13,678 nt of DNA from DATKDF01 sp035512795 (GTDB lineage: Bacteria; Acidobacteriota; Vicinamibacteria; Vicinamibacterales; SCN-69-37), in NCBI GenBank assembly GCA_035512795.1, contig DATKDF010000177.1:1-13678 (forward strand), written 5' to 3'. This document shows positions 6,938-13,537 of the stretch, in pieces. The position numbers were made by a program, and so were the translations under genes. Position 1 is the stretch's first letter. Each line of letters starts with the position of its first letter. The notes under the pieces are model-generated. The model was not told the DNA's origin, searched no databases, and saw nothing but the letters and a program-made list of their open reading frames with translations.

Positions 6938-8842
6938 ATGCCGCAGTCTGCGGGCTTTCCGGCTCTCCTGTTCGGCACGGTCGCAGCCGTCGCTGCCGCC
7001 TGCGCTCCGGTCTCGCCGACGTCACCCGAGGCCGAGCTGCTTCAACTCGAGGACGCGCGCGTCGTCGACGTCGAGCCGTTCTTTGACGCGCTGACGACCA
7101 CCGACCCGCGGCTGCAGCAACTGGCCGCACGTGCGCTCGGCCGTTTCGAACGACCCGAGCACGCGGGCGTCGTGCTGGCACTGGCTGGCTCGGGGCACGT
7201 CGGGGTCCGCCTTGCGGCGGCCAACGCACTCGGCCAGATGCGGGCGCCCGTGGATCTGTCGGCGTGGATCTCCCGCGAAGAGGACGGCCGCGTCCGGGGC
7301 GCGATCTTCGAGGCGATGGGCCGGTCGGCGCCGATCGACGGCGTGACCGAACCGCGGCTGGTGGCCGGACTGGTCGATGAGAGCAGCGACGCGCGCTCGG
7401 GTGCGGTGCACGGCCTCGAGGCGTTCCTCCGACTGCACGGGCGGACGCGGCAGGTGTCGGCCGACACCATCACGGCCCTGCGCCGATTCGTGCGCGAGAA
7501 CACGGCCGCGGAATTGCGCGAGCTGGCCCTGCTCGCGCTCACGGCCGCCCGCGACCGGGACGAGGCGACGCTCCGGGTCGCGCTGACCGATCCGGCGCCG
7601 CAGGTGCGCCGCCTGGCCGTGATGGGGCTGCGCGAGTGGATCGACGACCCGTCCCCGATGGTCCGGTACGAGGCGTTGCGGCTCGTCCCGACCTGCGAGC
7701 GGGCGATCGCGGCGCTCGGCGACACGAGCGGGCACGTGCGCCTGCTGGCCATCGACCTGCTGGGCACCCAGCCGTGCCCGGCCGAGACGATCGCCCCCCT
7801 GCTCACGAGCGACAGCTGGCGGGATCGCGCGTACGCGATCGTCTCGCTCGCGCGCGTGGACCAGGCGGCGACGCGGCGGCACCTGCCCGCAATCGCGTCG
7901 GATCCGGTCTGGCAGGCGCGCGTCTACGCCGCGCGAGCGGCGCGGATGGTCGATGACGACGCGATCCGGACGGCGCTCCTGGCCGACGACGCGCCCAATG
8001 TCGTCATCGCGGCCCTGGCGCGGCCAGCCGATGCGACCGCCGTCCTCGACACGTCGCATCGCGGGCTGCTCATCGCCGCCGCCGGACTGCTCGAAGGCGC
8101 GCCCGACCTGGCGACGGCGCAGCCGCGCGTGCTGGCCGCGTTTGTGCGGCTGTCGCGTGAGGATCGCCCCACCACGCGCGATGCGCGGGTGGCGCTCCTC
8201 GCCCGGCTCGACGAGGCGCGCCTCGGGAGCGACGCCGCCATGGCGCTCGGGCGCGAGCTCCGGCCGTGGCTCGCCGATCGCGATCCGGTCGTCGCGGCGC
8301 AGGTGGCCGCCGTGATCACGAAGCACACCGGTGAGCCGGTCGATCCGGTGACGACGGTCTACCGCGATGATGCGCTGCCACCGGCGGCGTTCATCGACGG
8401 GCTCCGCGGCGCGACGGCCCGCGTCACGATGCGCGGCCTCGGGTCGTTTACGATGGATCTGCTGGCCGACGAGGCGCCTGTCACCGTCGCCGTCTTCGCG
8501 CGGCACGCCGAACGGGGCGGCTACGACGACACGACGTTCCATCGCGTCGTGCCGAACTTCGTCCTGCAGGGCGGCAGCCCCGGCGCGCACGAGATGGACG
8601 GCGCCGTCGGCCCGTACATGCGCGACGAACTCGGGCTCGTCCGCCACCTGCGCGGCACGCTCGGCATCTCGACCCGCGGCCGCGACACCGGCGACGCCCA
8701 GATCTTCGTGAACCTCGTCGACAACTTCCGTCTCGACCACCAGTACACCGTCTTCGCCCGCGTCACTGACGGCATGGATGTCGTCGATCGGATCCTCGAA
8801 GGGGCTGAGATCGAGGAGATCAGGATTCTGCGGGTGCATTGA
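6938..8842 (+). CDS. HEAT-repeat lipoprotein with C-terminal cyclophilin-type peptidyl-prolyl isomerase
   Basis: This 634-residue protein has two parts. A putative lipoprotein signal ends at VAAAC (Cys22; the lipobox lacks Leu at -3, so it is imperfect). Residues from about 40 to 460 form a chain of HEAT-type helical repeats, seen as recurring VRxxAxxALG-like segments (LRLVPTCERA, VRLLAIDLLG, YAIVSLARV and others). From about residue 490 there is a cyclophilin domain: RVTMRGLGSFTMDLLADEAP, then FHRVVPNFVLQGG with the catalytic-type Arg536 and Gln544, then AQIFVNL and HQYTVFARVTDGMDVVDRI. The domain should catalyse proline cis-trans isomerisation, probably in the periplasm, with the HEAT array binding a client. 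The next gene follows 17 bp after its stop, so the two form an operon. The upstream -10 box suggests little or no leader. Confidence 0.85.
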   Translation: MPQSAGFPALLFGTVAAVAAACAPVSPTSPEAELLQLEDARVVDVEPFFDALTTTDPRLQQLAARALGRFERPEHAGVVLALAGSGHVGVRLAAANALGQMRAPVDLSAWISREEDGRVRGAIFEAMGRSAPIDGVTEPRLVAGLVDESSDARSGAVHGLEAFLRLHGRTRQVSADTITALRRFVRENTAAELRELALLALTAARDRDEATLRVALTDPAPQVRRLAVMGLREWIDDPSPMVRYEALRLVPTCERAIAALGDTSGHVRLLAIDLLGTQPCPAETIAPLLTSDSWRDRAYAIVSLARVDQAATRRHLPAIASDPVWQARVYAARAARMVDDDAIRTALLADDAPNVVIAALARPADATAVLDTSHRGLLIAAAGLLEGAPDLATAQPRVLAAFVRLSREDRPTTRDARVALLARLDEARLGSDAAMALGRELRPWLADRDPVVAAQVAAVITKHTGEPVDPVTTVYRDDALPPAAFIDGLRGATARVTMRGLGSFTMDLLADEAPVTVAVFARHAERGGYDDTTFHRVVPNFVLQGGSPGAHEMDGAVGPYMRDELGLVRHLRGTLGISTRGRDTGDAQIFVNLVDNFRLDHQYTVFARVTDGMDVVDRILEGAEIEEIRILRVH

Positions 8843-8848
8843 AGATTT

Positions 8849-8852
8849 GGAG
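8849..8852 (+). promoter_or_regulatory. Shine-Dalgarno deciding the VWFA-related start
   Basis: GGAG at 8849-8852 lies seven bases before the ATG at 8860. This favours that start over the in-frame TTG at 8839, which would overlap the upstream stop codon and add seven residues ahead of the signal peptide. Confidence 0.6.
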
Positions 8853-8859
8853 TCCGCCA

Positions 8860-10818
8860 ATGTCCCACCGAGCCTGCGGCCGGTGTCTGGCAGTCGTGTT
8901 CGTCTCTGCCGTCTTCACCGGCGGCGGGCCGGACGCGCAGGAGCCGCCCGCGTCCCAGCAGCGGCCCGTGTTCCGGGCGGGCACGCACTTCGTCCGCGTC
9001 GACGCCTATCCTACGCGCGACGGCGAGATCATTCCGAATCTCACGGCCGACGACTTCGAGCTTCTGGAAGACGGACGCTCGCAACAAATCGACTCCGTGC
9101 AGTTCGTCCGCTTCGACGAGCTGAACCCGCTCGAGACGCGGCGCGACCCGACGTCGCTCGCTGACATGTACCGGCGGGCCGCCGATCCGGCCAACCGCGT
9201 CTTCGTGCTCTATTTCGACACCTATCACGTCGCCGCCGAGACGTGGCGGTTCGCGACGCCGGCCGCGCGCGGCATGATCGATCGGATGCTGGGGCCGCGC
9301 GATCTGGTCGGCGTGCTGACCCCCGACGAACCGCCCCACAGCCTGACGCTCGGCCAGCTCGTGCCCCAGTTCGAACGGCCGCTCGAGCGCCTCTACTCGC
9401 ACGACCGGCCCATTGATCCGGTCGAGCTCCAGCTCCGTGCGTGCGGCGAGCCGGCGGCCTCACCACGCTACCGGCTCGACAAGGTCTTCTCCGGCCTCGA
9501 AGGCCTCGTCATCGTCCTCAACGCGATGCGGGAGGAGCGCAAGAACGTCATCCTCTTCTCCGACGGCTGGAGCCTGCCCGGTCCGCACCCGGGCCTCGGC
9601 GCCTCGCGCGGCGTGCCGGCGATTCCACGGATCGGCGTCGGGCGCGGCGGCACGCTCACGACCGGCGCGACCCAGCCGTTCGAAGTCTCCGGCAAGTGGT
9701 GCGACGAGATGCTGGGCTACCTCGGCGGCATCGACTTCCTGCGCCGCTGGCGCGACCTGACGCTCGTCGCGCGCCAGAAGAACGTCGCGTTCTACCCGGT
9801 GAGCCCCGGCGGCGTCTGGACGTACGACCTGATGTCGGCGCGGACGGAGTCGCTCCTGACGCTCGCCTCCGAAACCGACGGCGTCGCCGTGCTGCACACC
9901 AACGACCTGCAGACCGGCCTGCGGCGCATCACCGACGACCTGGCGGCGTACTACCTGCTCGGCTACTACACCTCGAACGAGACGTGGGACGGGCGCATCC
10001 GTCAGATCACCGTGCGGCTCAAGGCCAGTGGCGAGCGGATTCGCGCGCGCCGGCAATACCGCGCGCCGACCGACGAGGAGATGGCCCTGAGCCGGCGCGC
10101 CATGGACGCGGTCGCGCCTGGCCCCGCCGAACCGACGCCGATCGACCTGGCGCGCGCGGACCTGGCGCGGCTCGGCGCGCGCGCGACCGTCTTCGCGCGC
10201 GCGGTGCCGATGGGCGACGCCGCGCACATCGTCGTTGAGCTGGCGTCAGGCCTCGCGTCGCGCGCGCCCTGGAACGGCGGCGCTTCAGTCGTCGTAGAGA
10301 TTCGCGACGCGGATGGCCGCGTCGCGTTCACGGTCGATGGCCGCATCGCCGCCGGCGCGCGCGGCGTCCTGCTGACGGCGGCCCTGCCTCAGGGCGCCGG
10401 CCCCTTCGCCGTTCGCGCGCGCGTCACCGACGCGCGCGGCCGGACGACGGAACAGGCCGACACCGCGGTGGACCGCTCGATCTGGCCGGGCCGTCCGGCC
10501 ATGTTCCACGCGACACCCAGTCCGCGCAGCCCGCTCGTGCCGGCGGCCGAGCCGCTCTTCCGGCGGACGGAGCGCCTGCACCTCGAGTGGACGCTGCCCG
10601 CCGGCGCCGTCACCGGCCCTGCGTCGATCGTCAACGCCGCCGGCGATCCGCTCGACGTGCCGATCGCGCTCGCCACGGCGCCCGACGGCGACGACGTGCG
10701 CGTCACGGCCGACGTCGTCCTCGCACCGCTGGCGGCCGGCGACTACGTCATCGACGTCACCTTCGGCCACGGCCCGCGCACCGGACGATCGACGACGGCG
10801 ATCAGGATCATCAGATAG
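8860..10818 (+). CDS. secreted VWFA-related protein of the Acidobacterial type
   Basis: This 652-residue protein matches the pattern of the VWFA-related Acidobacterial domain family (TIGR03436), abundant in Acidobacteriota and functionally uncharacterised. The N-terminus is a Sec signal (hydrophobic CLAVVFVSAVFTGG, cleavage probably near DAQ at about residue 31). The family opening VRVDAYPTRDGEI and LTADDFELLEDGRSQQI follows. A von Willebrand A-like core includes the strand FVLYFDTYHV (Asp120) and NVILFSDGW (Asp235), and the module closes with YYLLGYYTSNETWDGRIRQI near 365-385. The metal-ion site is not canonical, because Asp120 is followed by T-Y-H-V rather than the DxSxS pattern. The last ~230 residues are beta-rich, with Ig-like segments such as VVVEIRDADGRV and GDYVIDVTF. 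It is co-transcribed with the HEAT-cyclophilin lipoprotein and could be its client, which is inference. Confidence 0.85.
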   Translation: MSHRACGRCLAVVFVSAVFTGGGPDAQEPPASQQRPVFRAGTHFVRVDAYPTRDGEIIPNLTADDFELLEDGRSQQIDSVQFVRFDELNPLETRRDPTSLADMYRRAADPANRVFVLYFDTYHVAAETWRFATPAARGMIDRMLGPRDLVGVLTPDEPPHSLTLGQLVPQFERPLERLYSHDRPIDPVELQLRACGEPAASPRYRLDKVFSGLEGLVIVLNAMREERKNVILFSDGWSLPGPHPGLGASRGVPAIPRIGVGRGGTLTTGATQPFEVSGKWCDEMLGYLGGIDFLRRWRDLTLVARQKNVAFYPVSPGGVWTYDLMSARTESLLTLASETDGVAVLHTNDLQTGLRRITDDLAAYYLLGYYTSNETWDGRIRQITVRLKASGERIRARRQYRAPTDEEMALSRRAMDAVAPGPAEPTPIDLARADLARLGARATVFARAVPMGDAAHIVVELASGLASRAPWNGGASVVVEIRDADGRVAFTVDGRIAAGARGVLLTAALPQGAGPFAVRARVTDARGRTTEQADTAVDRSIWPGRPAMFHATPSPRSPLVPAAEPLFRRTERLHLEWTLPAGAVTGPASIVNAAGDPLDVPIALATAPDGDDVRVTADVVLAPLAAGDYVIDVTFGHGPRTGRSTTAIRIIR

Positions 10819-10829
10819 AAATCGCGGGC

Positions 10830-10962
10830 GGTTCCTGAGGTCCTGTAGTCCTGCGGTCCGTTCGGTGCGGGCGGTGGCGCGTGACCTTCCCTGAAGATTC
10901 AAGACGGCGCGAAGCGCCCACCACGAACCTCAGGACCGCAGGCTCACAGGACCGCAGAACCG
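10830..10962. repeat. inverted arrays of an 8-bp repeat between convergent genes
   Basis: The left arm at 10832-10863 is four contiguous octamers: TTCCTGAG, GTCCTGTA, GTCCTGCG, GTCCGTTC. The right arm at 10925-10961 is the same family inverted: GAACCTCA, GGACCGCA, GGCTCACA, GGACCGCA, then GAACC. The arms pair imperfectly over about 32-37 bp. Between them a compact hairpin GGCGC-GAA-GCGCC occupies 10906-10918, and GGTGGCGC (10873) can pair with GCGCCCACC (10914) in an alternative fold. The element fills the gap between the stops of the VWFA-related gene (10818) and the TrmO-like gene (10963). It may serve as a bidirectional transcription stop or be a REP-like mobile or dispersed repeat. Confidence 0.75.
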
Positions 10963-11415
10963 TCAGCGCTTGTCCGCCTCGTCGTCGAGCCACCCGCGTC
11001 GCAGCGTGTCTTCCGGAACGTTCGACAGGTACGGCTTGATGTCGAGGATGGGCGTGCCGTCGAGCATGTCGACGCCCTGCACGTGGAGTCGCGGGCCGTC
11101 GCGGCCGAGCAGGCGGACGACGGTCAGGCCGAGCCGGTTGGGACGCTCGGGCGACCGCGTGGCGAACACGCCGTGCGAACGGGTGTCGGTCGGTGGGGTC
11201 GCGGAGAGGTCGTAGCCCTGCACTTCGTGGAAGACCCAGATTACGTAGAGGTGGGAGAACCCCTCGACGTCCCGCAGGCCGGCCTCAAAGGCCGGCAGGA
11301 TTTCGAGCGTGCCCTCGGCGACATGCTTCGCTCCCGGCCCTTTCGGCACCTGGCTCGTGTCGGTGTGCGGGCTGCGGACGAAGCCGATCGGCTCGACGGT
11401 GAAGGTGGACGTCAT
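10963..11415 (-). CDS. trmO: TrmO/TsaA-like tRNA-methyltransferase, short single-domain form
   Basis: This 150-residue protein carries the UPF0066/TsaA fold. In the characterised E. coli member (TrmO, YaeB) the fold uses S-adenosylmethionine to N6-methylate the threonylcarbamoyl-adenosine at position 37 of tRNA. Signatures seen are EPIGFVRSPHTD (8-19), LRDVEGFSHLYVIWVFH (47-63), the strongly conserved GVFATRSPERPNRLGLTVVRLL (82-103) and the LDGTPILDIKPYL motif (118-130). It lacks the extra C-terminal domain that makes the E. coli protein about 235 residues, so it resembles shorter archaeal and bacterial homologues, for which the modified target is less certain. No Shine-Dalgarno precedes the ATG at 11415. 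A TACGAT box on the same strand ends six bases before the ATG, suggesting leaderless expression. It diverges from the restriction-like operon to its right. Confidence 0.83.
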   Translation of the reverse strand: MTSTFTVEPIGFVRSPHTDTSQVPKGPGAKHVAEGTLEILPAFEAGLRDVEGFSHLYVIWVFHEVQGYDLSATPPTDTRSHGVFATRSPERPNRLGLTVVRLLGRDGPRLHVQGVDMLDGTPILDIKPYLSNVPEDTLRRGWLDDEADKR

Positions 11416-11421
11416 GGTGCG

Positions 11422-11427
11422 ATCGTA
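11422..11427 (-). promoter_or_regulatory. -10-like box of the TrmO-like gene
   Basis: TACGAT on the minus strand ends six bases before the ATG at 11415, so initiation seven bases downstream would coincide with the start codon. The match to the -10 consensus is four of six, and no -35 box is clear. Confidence 0.3.
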
Positions 11428-11432
11428 ATCGG

Positions 11433-11448
11433 GTCAGTCAATTCTGAC
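11433..11448. promoter_or_regulatory. short inverted repeat between divergent genes
   Basis: GTCAG at 11433-11437 and CTGAC at 11444-11448 flank TCAATT. The repeat sits between the divergent TrmO-like gene and the restriction-like operon, where an operator would be expected. Five-base arms are too short to be more than suggestive. Confidence 0.2.
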
Positions 11449-11481
11449 GAGGCCGGCTGTCCCGATCTGTCACACCCTGTC

Positions 11482-11490
11482 TGCTAACAT
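11482..11490 (+). promoter_or_regulatory. extended -10-like promoter of the restriction-like operon
   Basis: TGCTAACAT fits an extended -10 (TGn followed by TAACAT, four of six). Initiation about seven bases downstream, near 11497, would give a leader of roughly five bases before the ATG at 11502. No Shine-Dalgarno fits in that space and no convincing -35 is present. Confidence 0.35.
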
Positions 11491-11501
11491 TCGGCCCGGG
11501 A

Positions 11502-11654
11502 ATGGCAAAGAGACCGAAGAAGGCGCCCGCGCGGCGGACCAGAAAGGTGGCCGAGGGCTACCGGCATCCGGATCAGACCGTCCTCATGCGGCCCGAGATC
11601 GGGACGCAGGCGCAGTTCCGCAAGAAGAAGCCGCCGGCGACCCGACGACGATGA
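11502..11654 (+). CDS. 50-aa basic ORF resembling the N-terminus of a restriction-associated DNA methyltransferase
   Basis: The ORF encodes a 50-residue, very basic protein beginning MAKRPKKAPARRTRK and containing YRHPDQTVLMRPEIGTQAQF followed by RKKKPPATRRR. The YxHP, RPEIGTQ and QFRKKKPP elements resemble, from memory, the opening of the large site-specific DNA methyltransferases encoded beside BPTD_3080-type restriction helicases. In those proteins the sequence continues past KKPP into a catalytic body that is absent here. The stop TGA at 11652 overlaps the ATG of the next ORF by four bases (ATGA), so the two would be translationally coupled. It may be a degraded gene end, a translated leader peptide, or a genuine small protein. 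The family resemblance is my recognition without an alignment. Confidence 0.5.
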   Translation: MAKRPKKAPARRTRKVAEGYRHPDQTVLMRPEIGTQAQFRKKKPPATRRR

Positions 11655-11929
11655 AGACGCATCACCGGCGGGGCGACGATGTGCCGTGCTGGATGCTGGA
11701 CAGCGACTACAACAACCTGTGCTTCCGCGCGAGCCAGGTGTTCTTCCCGCGGACCGGTGCCTGGGAGTCGCTCAAGCGCGCCCTGAAGGCCGACTACGAC
11801 GAGACCGAGTGGGACCATCTGGCCGGCTCCCGGAGCGCACCGTTCGAGGCCGGCGAGCACCGGCAGGTGGCCGTGAAGGTGATCGACGACCGCGGCAACG
11901 AGCTGATCGTGGTGCAGGCGCTGCCATGA
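11651..11929 (+). CDS. 92-aa ORF resembling the C-terminus of a restriction-associated DNA methyltransferase
   Basis: This 92-residue protein reads like a detached C-terminal domain. VPCWMLDSDYNNLCFRASQV (11-30) and FFPRTGAWESLKRALKADYD (31-50) are followed by SAPFEAGEHRQVAVKVIDDR (62-81) and GNELIVVQALP. The pattern of Asp-Ser/Thr-Asp-Tyr-Asn, LKRALKA, xxPFxxG and AVKVIDxxGNE is, as I recall it, the closing section of the large DNA methyltransferases that accompany type III-like restriction helicases. No catalytic DPPY-type motif or SAM-binding motif is present in these 92 residues. It overlaps the preceding 50-aa ORF by ATGA at 11651-11654 and the following DUF5131 gene by ATGA at 11926-11929. 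It could be a remnant or a free-standing domain retained for contacts with the helicase. Confidence 0.6.
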   Translation: MKTHHRRGDDVPCWMLDSDYNNLCFRASQVFFPRTGAWESLKRALKADYDETEWDHLAGSRSAPFEAGEHRQVAVKVIDDRGNELIVVQALP

Positions 11930-12714
11930 GCGACAACTCGAAGATCGAGTGGACGGATGCGACGTGGAACCCGGTGCGCGGCTGCACCAAGGTGAGCCCC
12001 GGGTGCGCCCACTGCTACGCCGAGACGTTCGCCGAGCGCTTCCGGGGCGTGCCGGGCCATCCGTTCGAGTACGGCTTCGATCTGCGGCTCGTGCCGGAGA
12101 AGCTCGATGAACCGTTCCGGCTCGCCGGGTCGCGGATGATCTTCGTGAACTCCATGAGCGACCTGTTCCATGACGACGTGCCCGACGAGTACATCGAACG
12201 GGTCGCCTCCGTCATGCTGCGTGCCGACTGGCACATCTACCAGGTGCTGACCAAGCGGGCGGACCGCATGGCGGCGCTCCTCGGGACGAAGCTGCGCGAG
12301 GCCGCAGCGCGCCCCCACATCTGGTGGGGCGTGAGCGTCGAGAACCGCCGGGCCGGTCTTCCGCGCGTGGCCACCCTTCGTGGCGCGCCGGCGGCGGTGC
12401 GGTTCCTCTCGGTCGAACCGCTGCTGGAGGACCTGGGTGTGGTGAACCTCGATGGCATCGCCTGGATGATCGTGGGTGGCGAGAGCGGCTCGGGCGCCCG
12501 GCCGATGGAGCGGTCCTGGGTGACAAGCCTCCGCGACCAGTGCGCGCGGGCCGGTGTGCCGTTCTTCTTCAAACAGTGGGGTGGCGTCCAGAAGAAGCTC
12601 ACGGGCCGCGAACTGGACGGCCACGTGTACAACGGCTTCCCCGAACTGGAGCGCCGCCCGGCGCCCGATGCCCGGGCCCGCCGGCTCCTGCAGGTGCAGT
12701 TCGCGACCGCGTGA
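11926..12714 (+). CDS. DUF5131 (phage Gp37/Gp68-like) three-cysteine protein
   Basis: This 262-residue protein belongs to the DUF5131 / phage Gp37-Gp68 family. The family signature is clear: KIEWTDATWNPVRGCTKVSP and GCAHCYAE, giving three cysteines C20, C27 and C30 (C-x6-C-x2-C). Other conserved blocks are FVNSMSDLFHDDVPDEYIERV (73-93), HIYQVLTKRADRM (103-115), IWWGVSVEN (132-140), VRFLSVEPLLEDL (158-170), IVGGESGSGARPM (182-194) and FFFKQWGG (213-220). The cysteine motif suggests an iron-sulfur site related to radical-SAM enzymes, but the spacing differs from the classical C-x3-C-x2-C and the reaction is unknown. Length is normal for the family. It overlaps the preceding ORF by four bases and is followed after seven bases by its usual partner TcmP, within an operon leading into a restriction helicase. 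Confidence 0.9.
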   Translation: MSDNSKIEWTDATWNPVRGCTKVSPGCAHCYAETFAERFRGVPGHPFEYGFDLRLVPEKLDEPFRLAGSRMIFVNSMSDLFHDDVPDEYIERVASVMLRADWHIYQVLTKRADRMAALLGTKLREAAARPHIWWGVSVENRRAGLPRVATLRGAPAAVRFLSVEPLLEDLGVVNLDGIAWMIVGGESGSGARPMERSWVTSLRDQCARAGVPFFFKQWGGVQKKLTGRELDGHVYNGFPELERRPAPDARARRLLQVQFATA

Positions 12715-12721
12715 CGACCCG

Positions 12722-13537
12722 ATGGCCGCCGACCGGTTCCACGCCAAGCCGTTCGACGAAGGCACGCTGACGAAGCTGGAGATCTTCGAGCTGTACACGC
12801 GCGAGTGGCTGCCGGTTTTCCTGTCTCAACTGCCCCCGAGATGGGACGAGATTCACCTGTTCGACTTCTTCTCGGGTCCCGGTCAGAGCCCCACCGGCCA
12901 ACCCGGCAGCCCCCTGCGCCTGCTCTCGCAAGTCAGAACCGCTGCCTCCCATCCGGCGTGGCGAGACGTCAAGGTCCACCTCCACTTCTTCGACGCCGAT
13001 CCGGAATGCGTCGCGACGCTGCGGGCGCACCTGACCGTTCCAGGCGTCGTTCCCGACGGCGTCGATCATGAAGCGGAGGTGCTGGCCTTCGAGGCCGCCT
13101 TCCAGCGTTCGCTCCCGATCCTGCAGCGAGAGCGCGCCGCGAAGCTCGTACTGATTCTCGACTATTACCGCGGCCTCCTTCCGCGCGCCGCCGACTACTT
13201 CCTGGCGCCGTTTTCGATCAAGAAGAACGCGAACATCTACGGGCTCATCTTTGGCTCCGGCCATCCACTGGGTATGGACAAGTTCCTCCAGGTGGCATGG
13301 AAGAAGGACGAGATCGCGGGTGAAGCGGACTTCGACATCCTCGGTGACCGAACGGCAGGGCTGTTAACGCCGACGAAACTCGGGGGATTCGAACAGGAAC
13401 TGGAGGATGGCCTGCGTACCGGGTCGATCCGGTTTGCGGCGCGAAGGGGCCATTCGATGTGCGTTCTGGGTCCCGCAGGTAGCGGGCTTCGACGCACCAC
13501 GCCCCATCGCCAGAAGGACCACGACGTAGATGGCTGA
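12722..13537 (+). CDS. tcmP: three-Cys-motif partner protein TcmP
   Basis: This 271-residue protein fits the TcmP family (TIGR04474), named for pairing with the DUF5131 three-Cys protein encoded just upstream. TLTKLEIFELYTREWLPVF (15-33) is the family's N-terminal helix. FDFFSGPGQ (47-55) resembles SAM-binding motif I of Rossmann methyltransferases, FFDADPE (89-95) the acidic motif II, and LVLILDYYRG (142-151) occupies the motif IV position, where I would expect DPFG or DQxG. YGLIFGSGHPLGMDKFLQVA (173-192) and WKKDEIAGEADFDILGD (193-209) are typical. A methyltransferase-like role is inference. The ATG at 12722 is chosen because family homology begins there; extending upstream would overlap DUF5131. 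After about residue 236 the sequence (GHSMCVLGPAGSGLRRTTP) no longer looks like the family's usual C-terminal helix-turn-helix-like tail, so the protein may be shortened or frameshifted. It overlaps the helicase gene by eight bases. Confidence 0.85.
   Translation: MAADRFHAKPFDEGTLTKLEIFELYTREWLPVFLSQLPPRWDEIHLFDFFSGPGQSPTGQPGSPLRLLSQVRTAASHPAWRDVKVHLHFFDADPECVATLRAHLTVPGVVPDGVDHEAEVLAFEAAFQRSLPILQRERAAKLVLILDYYRGLLPRAADYFLAPFSIKKNANIYGLIFGSGHPLGMDKFLQVAWKKDEIAGEADFDILGDRTAGLLTPTKLGGFEQELEDGLRTGSIRFAARRGHSMCVLGPAGSGLRRTTPHRQKDHDVDG

Noticed and set aside
6663..7229. Extension of the 711-aa minus-strand protein to 900 residues with a start at 7229
   Set aside because: The extra 189 residues are arginine-rich, lie opposite the lipoprotein signal and HEAT region of the plus-strand gene, and cross the divergent regulatory region. 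The ATG at 6662 is the more sensible start.
8839..8859. TTG start for the VWFA-related protein
   Set aside because: It overlaps the upstream stop. The ATG at 8860 has a well-placed GGAG and begins directly with a basic n-region of a signal peptide.
7022..8860. 612-codon open frame on the minus strand across the HEAT-cyclophilin gene
   Set aside because: It is the mirror of a GC-biased gene, has Arg/His/Gly-rich composition and shows no domain, while the plus strand encodes a clear cyclophilin.
9208..9231. Loss of the metal site (DTYHV instead of DxSxS) in the VWFA-related protein as a novelty
   Set aside because: Degenerate metal sites are, as far as I recall, common in this Acidobacterial VWFA-related family, so this is probably ordinary.
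10830..10962. CRISPR or tRNA-like structure
   Set aside because: The octamers are contiguous and inverted, with no spacer-repeat alternation. No acceptor stem, anticodon arm or TPsiC motif is present.
11985..12018. DUF5131 protein as a spore photoproduct lyase or classical radical-SAM enzyme
   Set aside because: The cysteine spacing is C-x6-C-x2-C within the Gp37/Gp68 signature, and the remaining conserved blocks belong to DUF5131.
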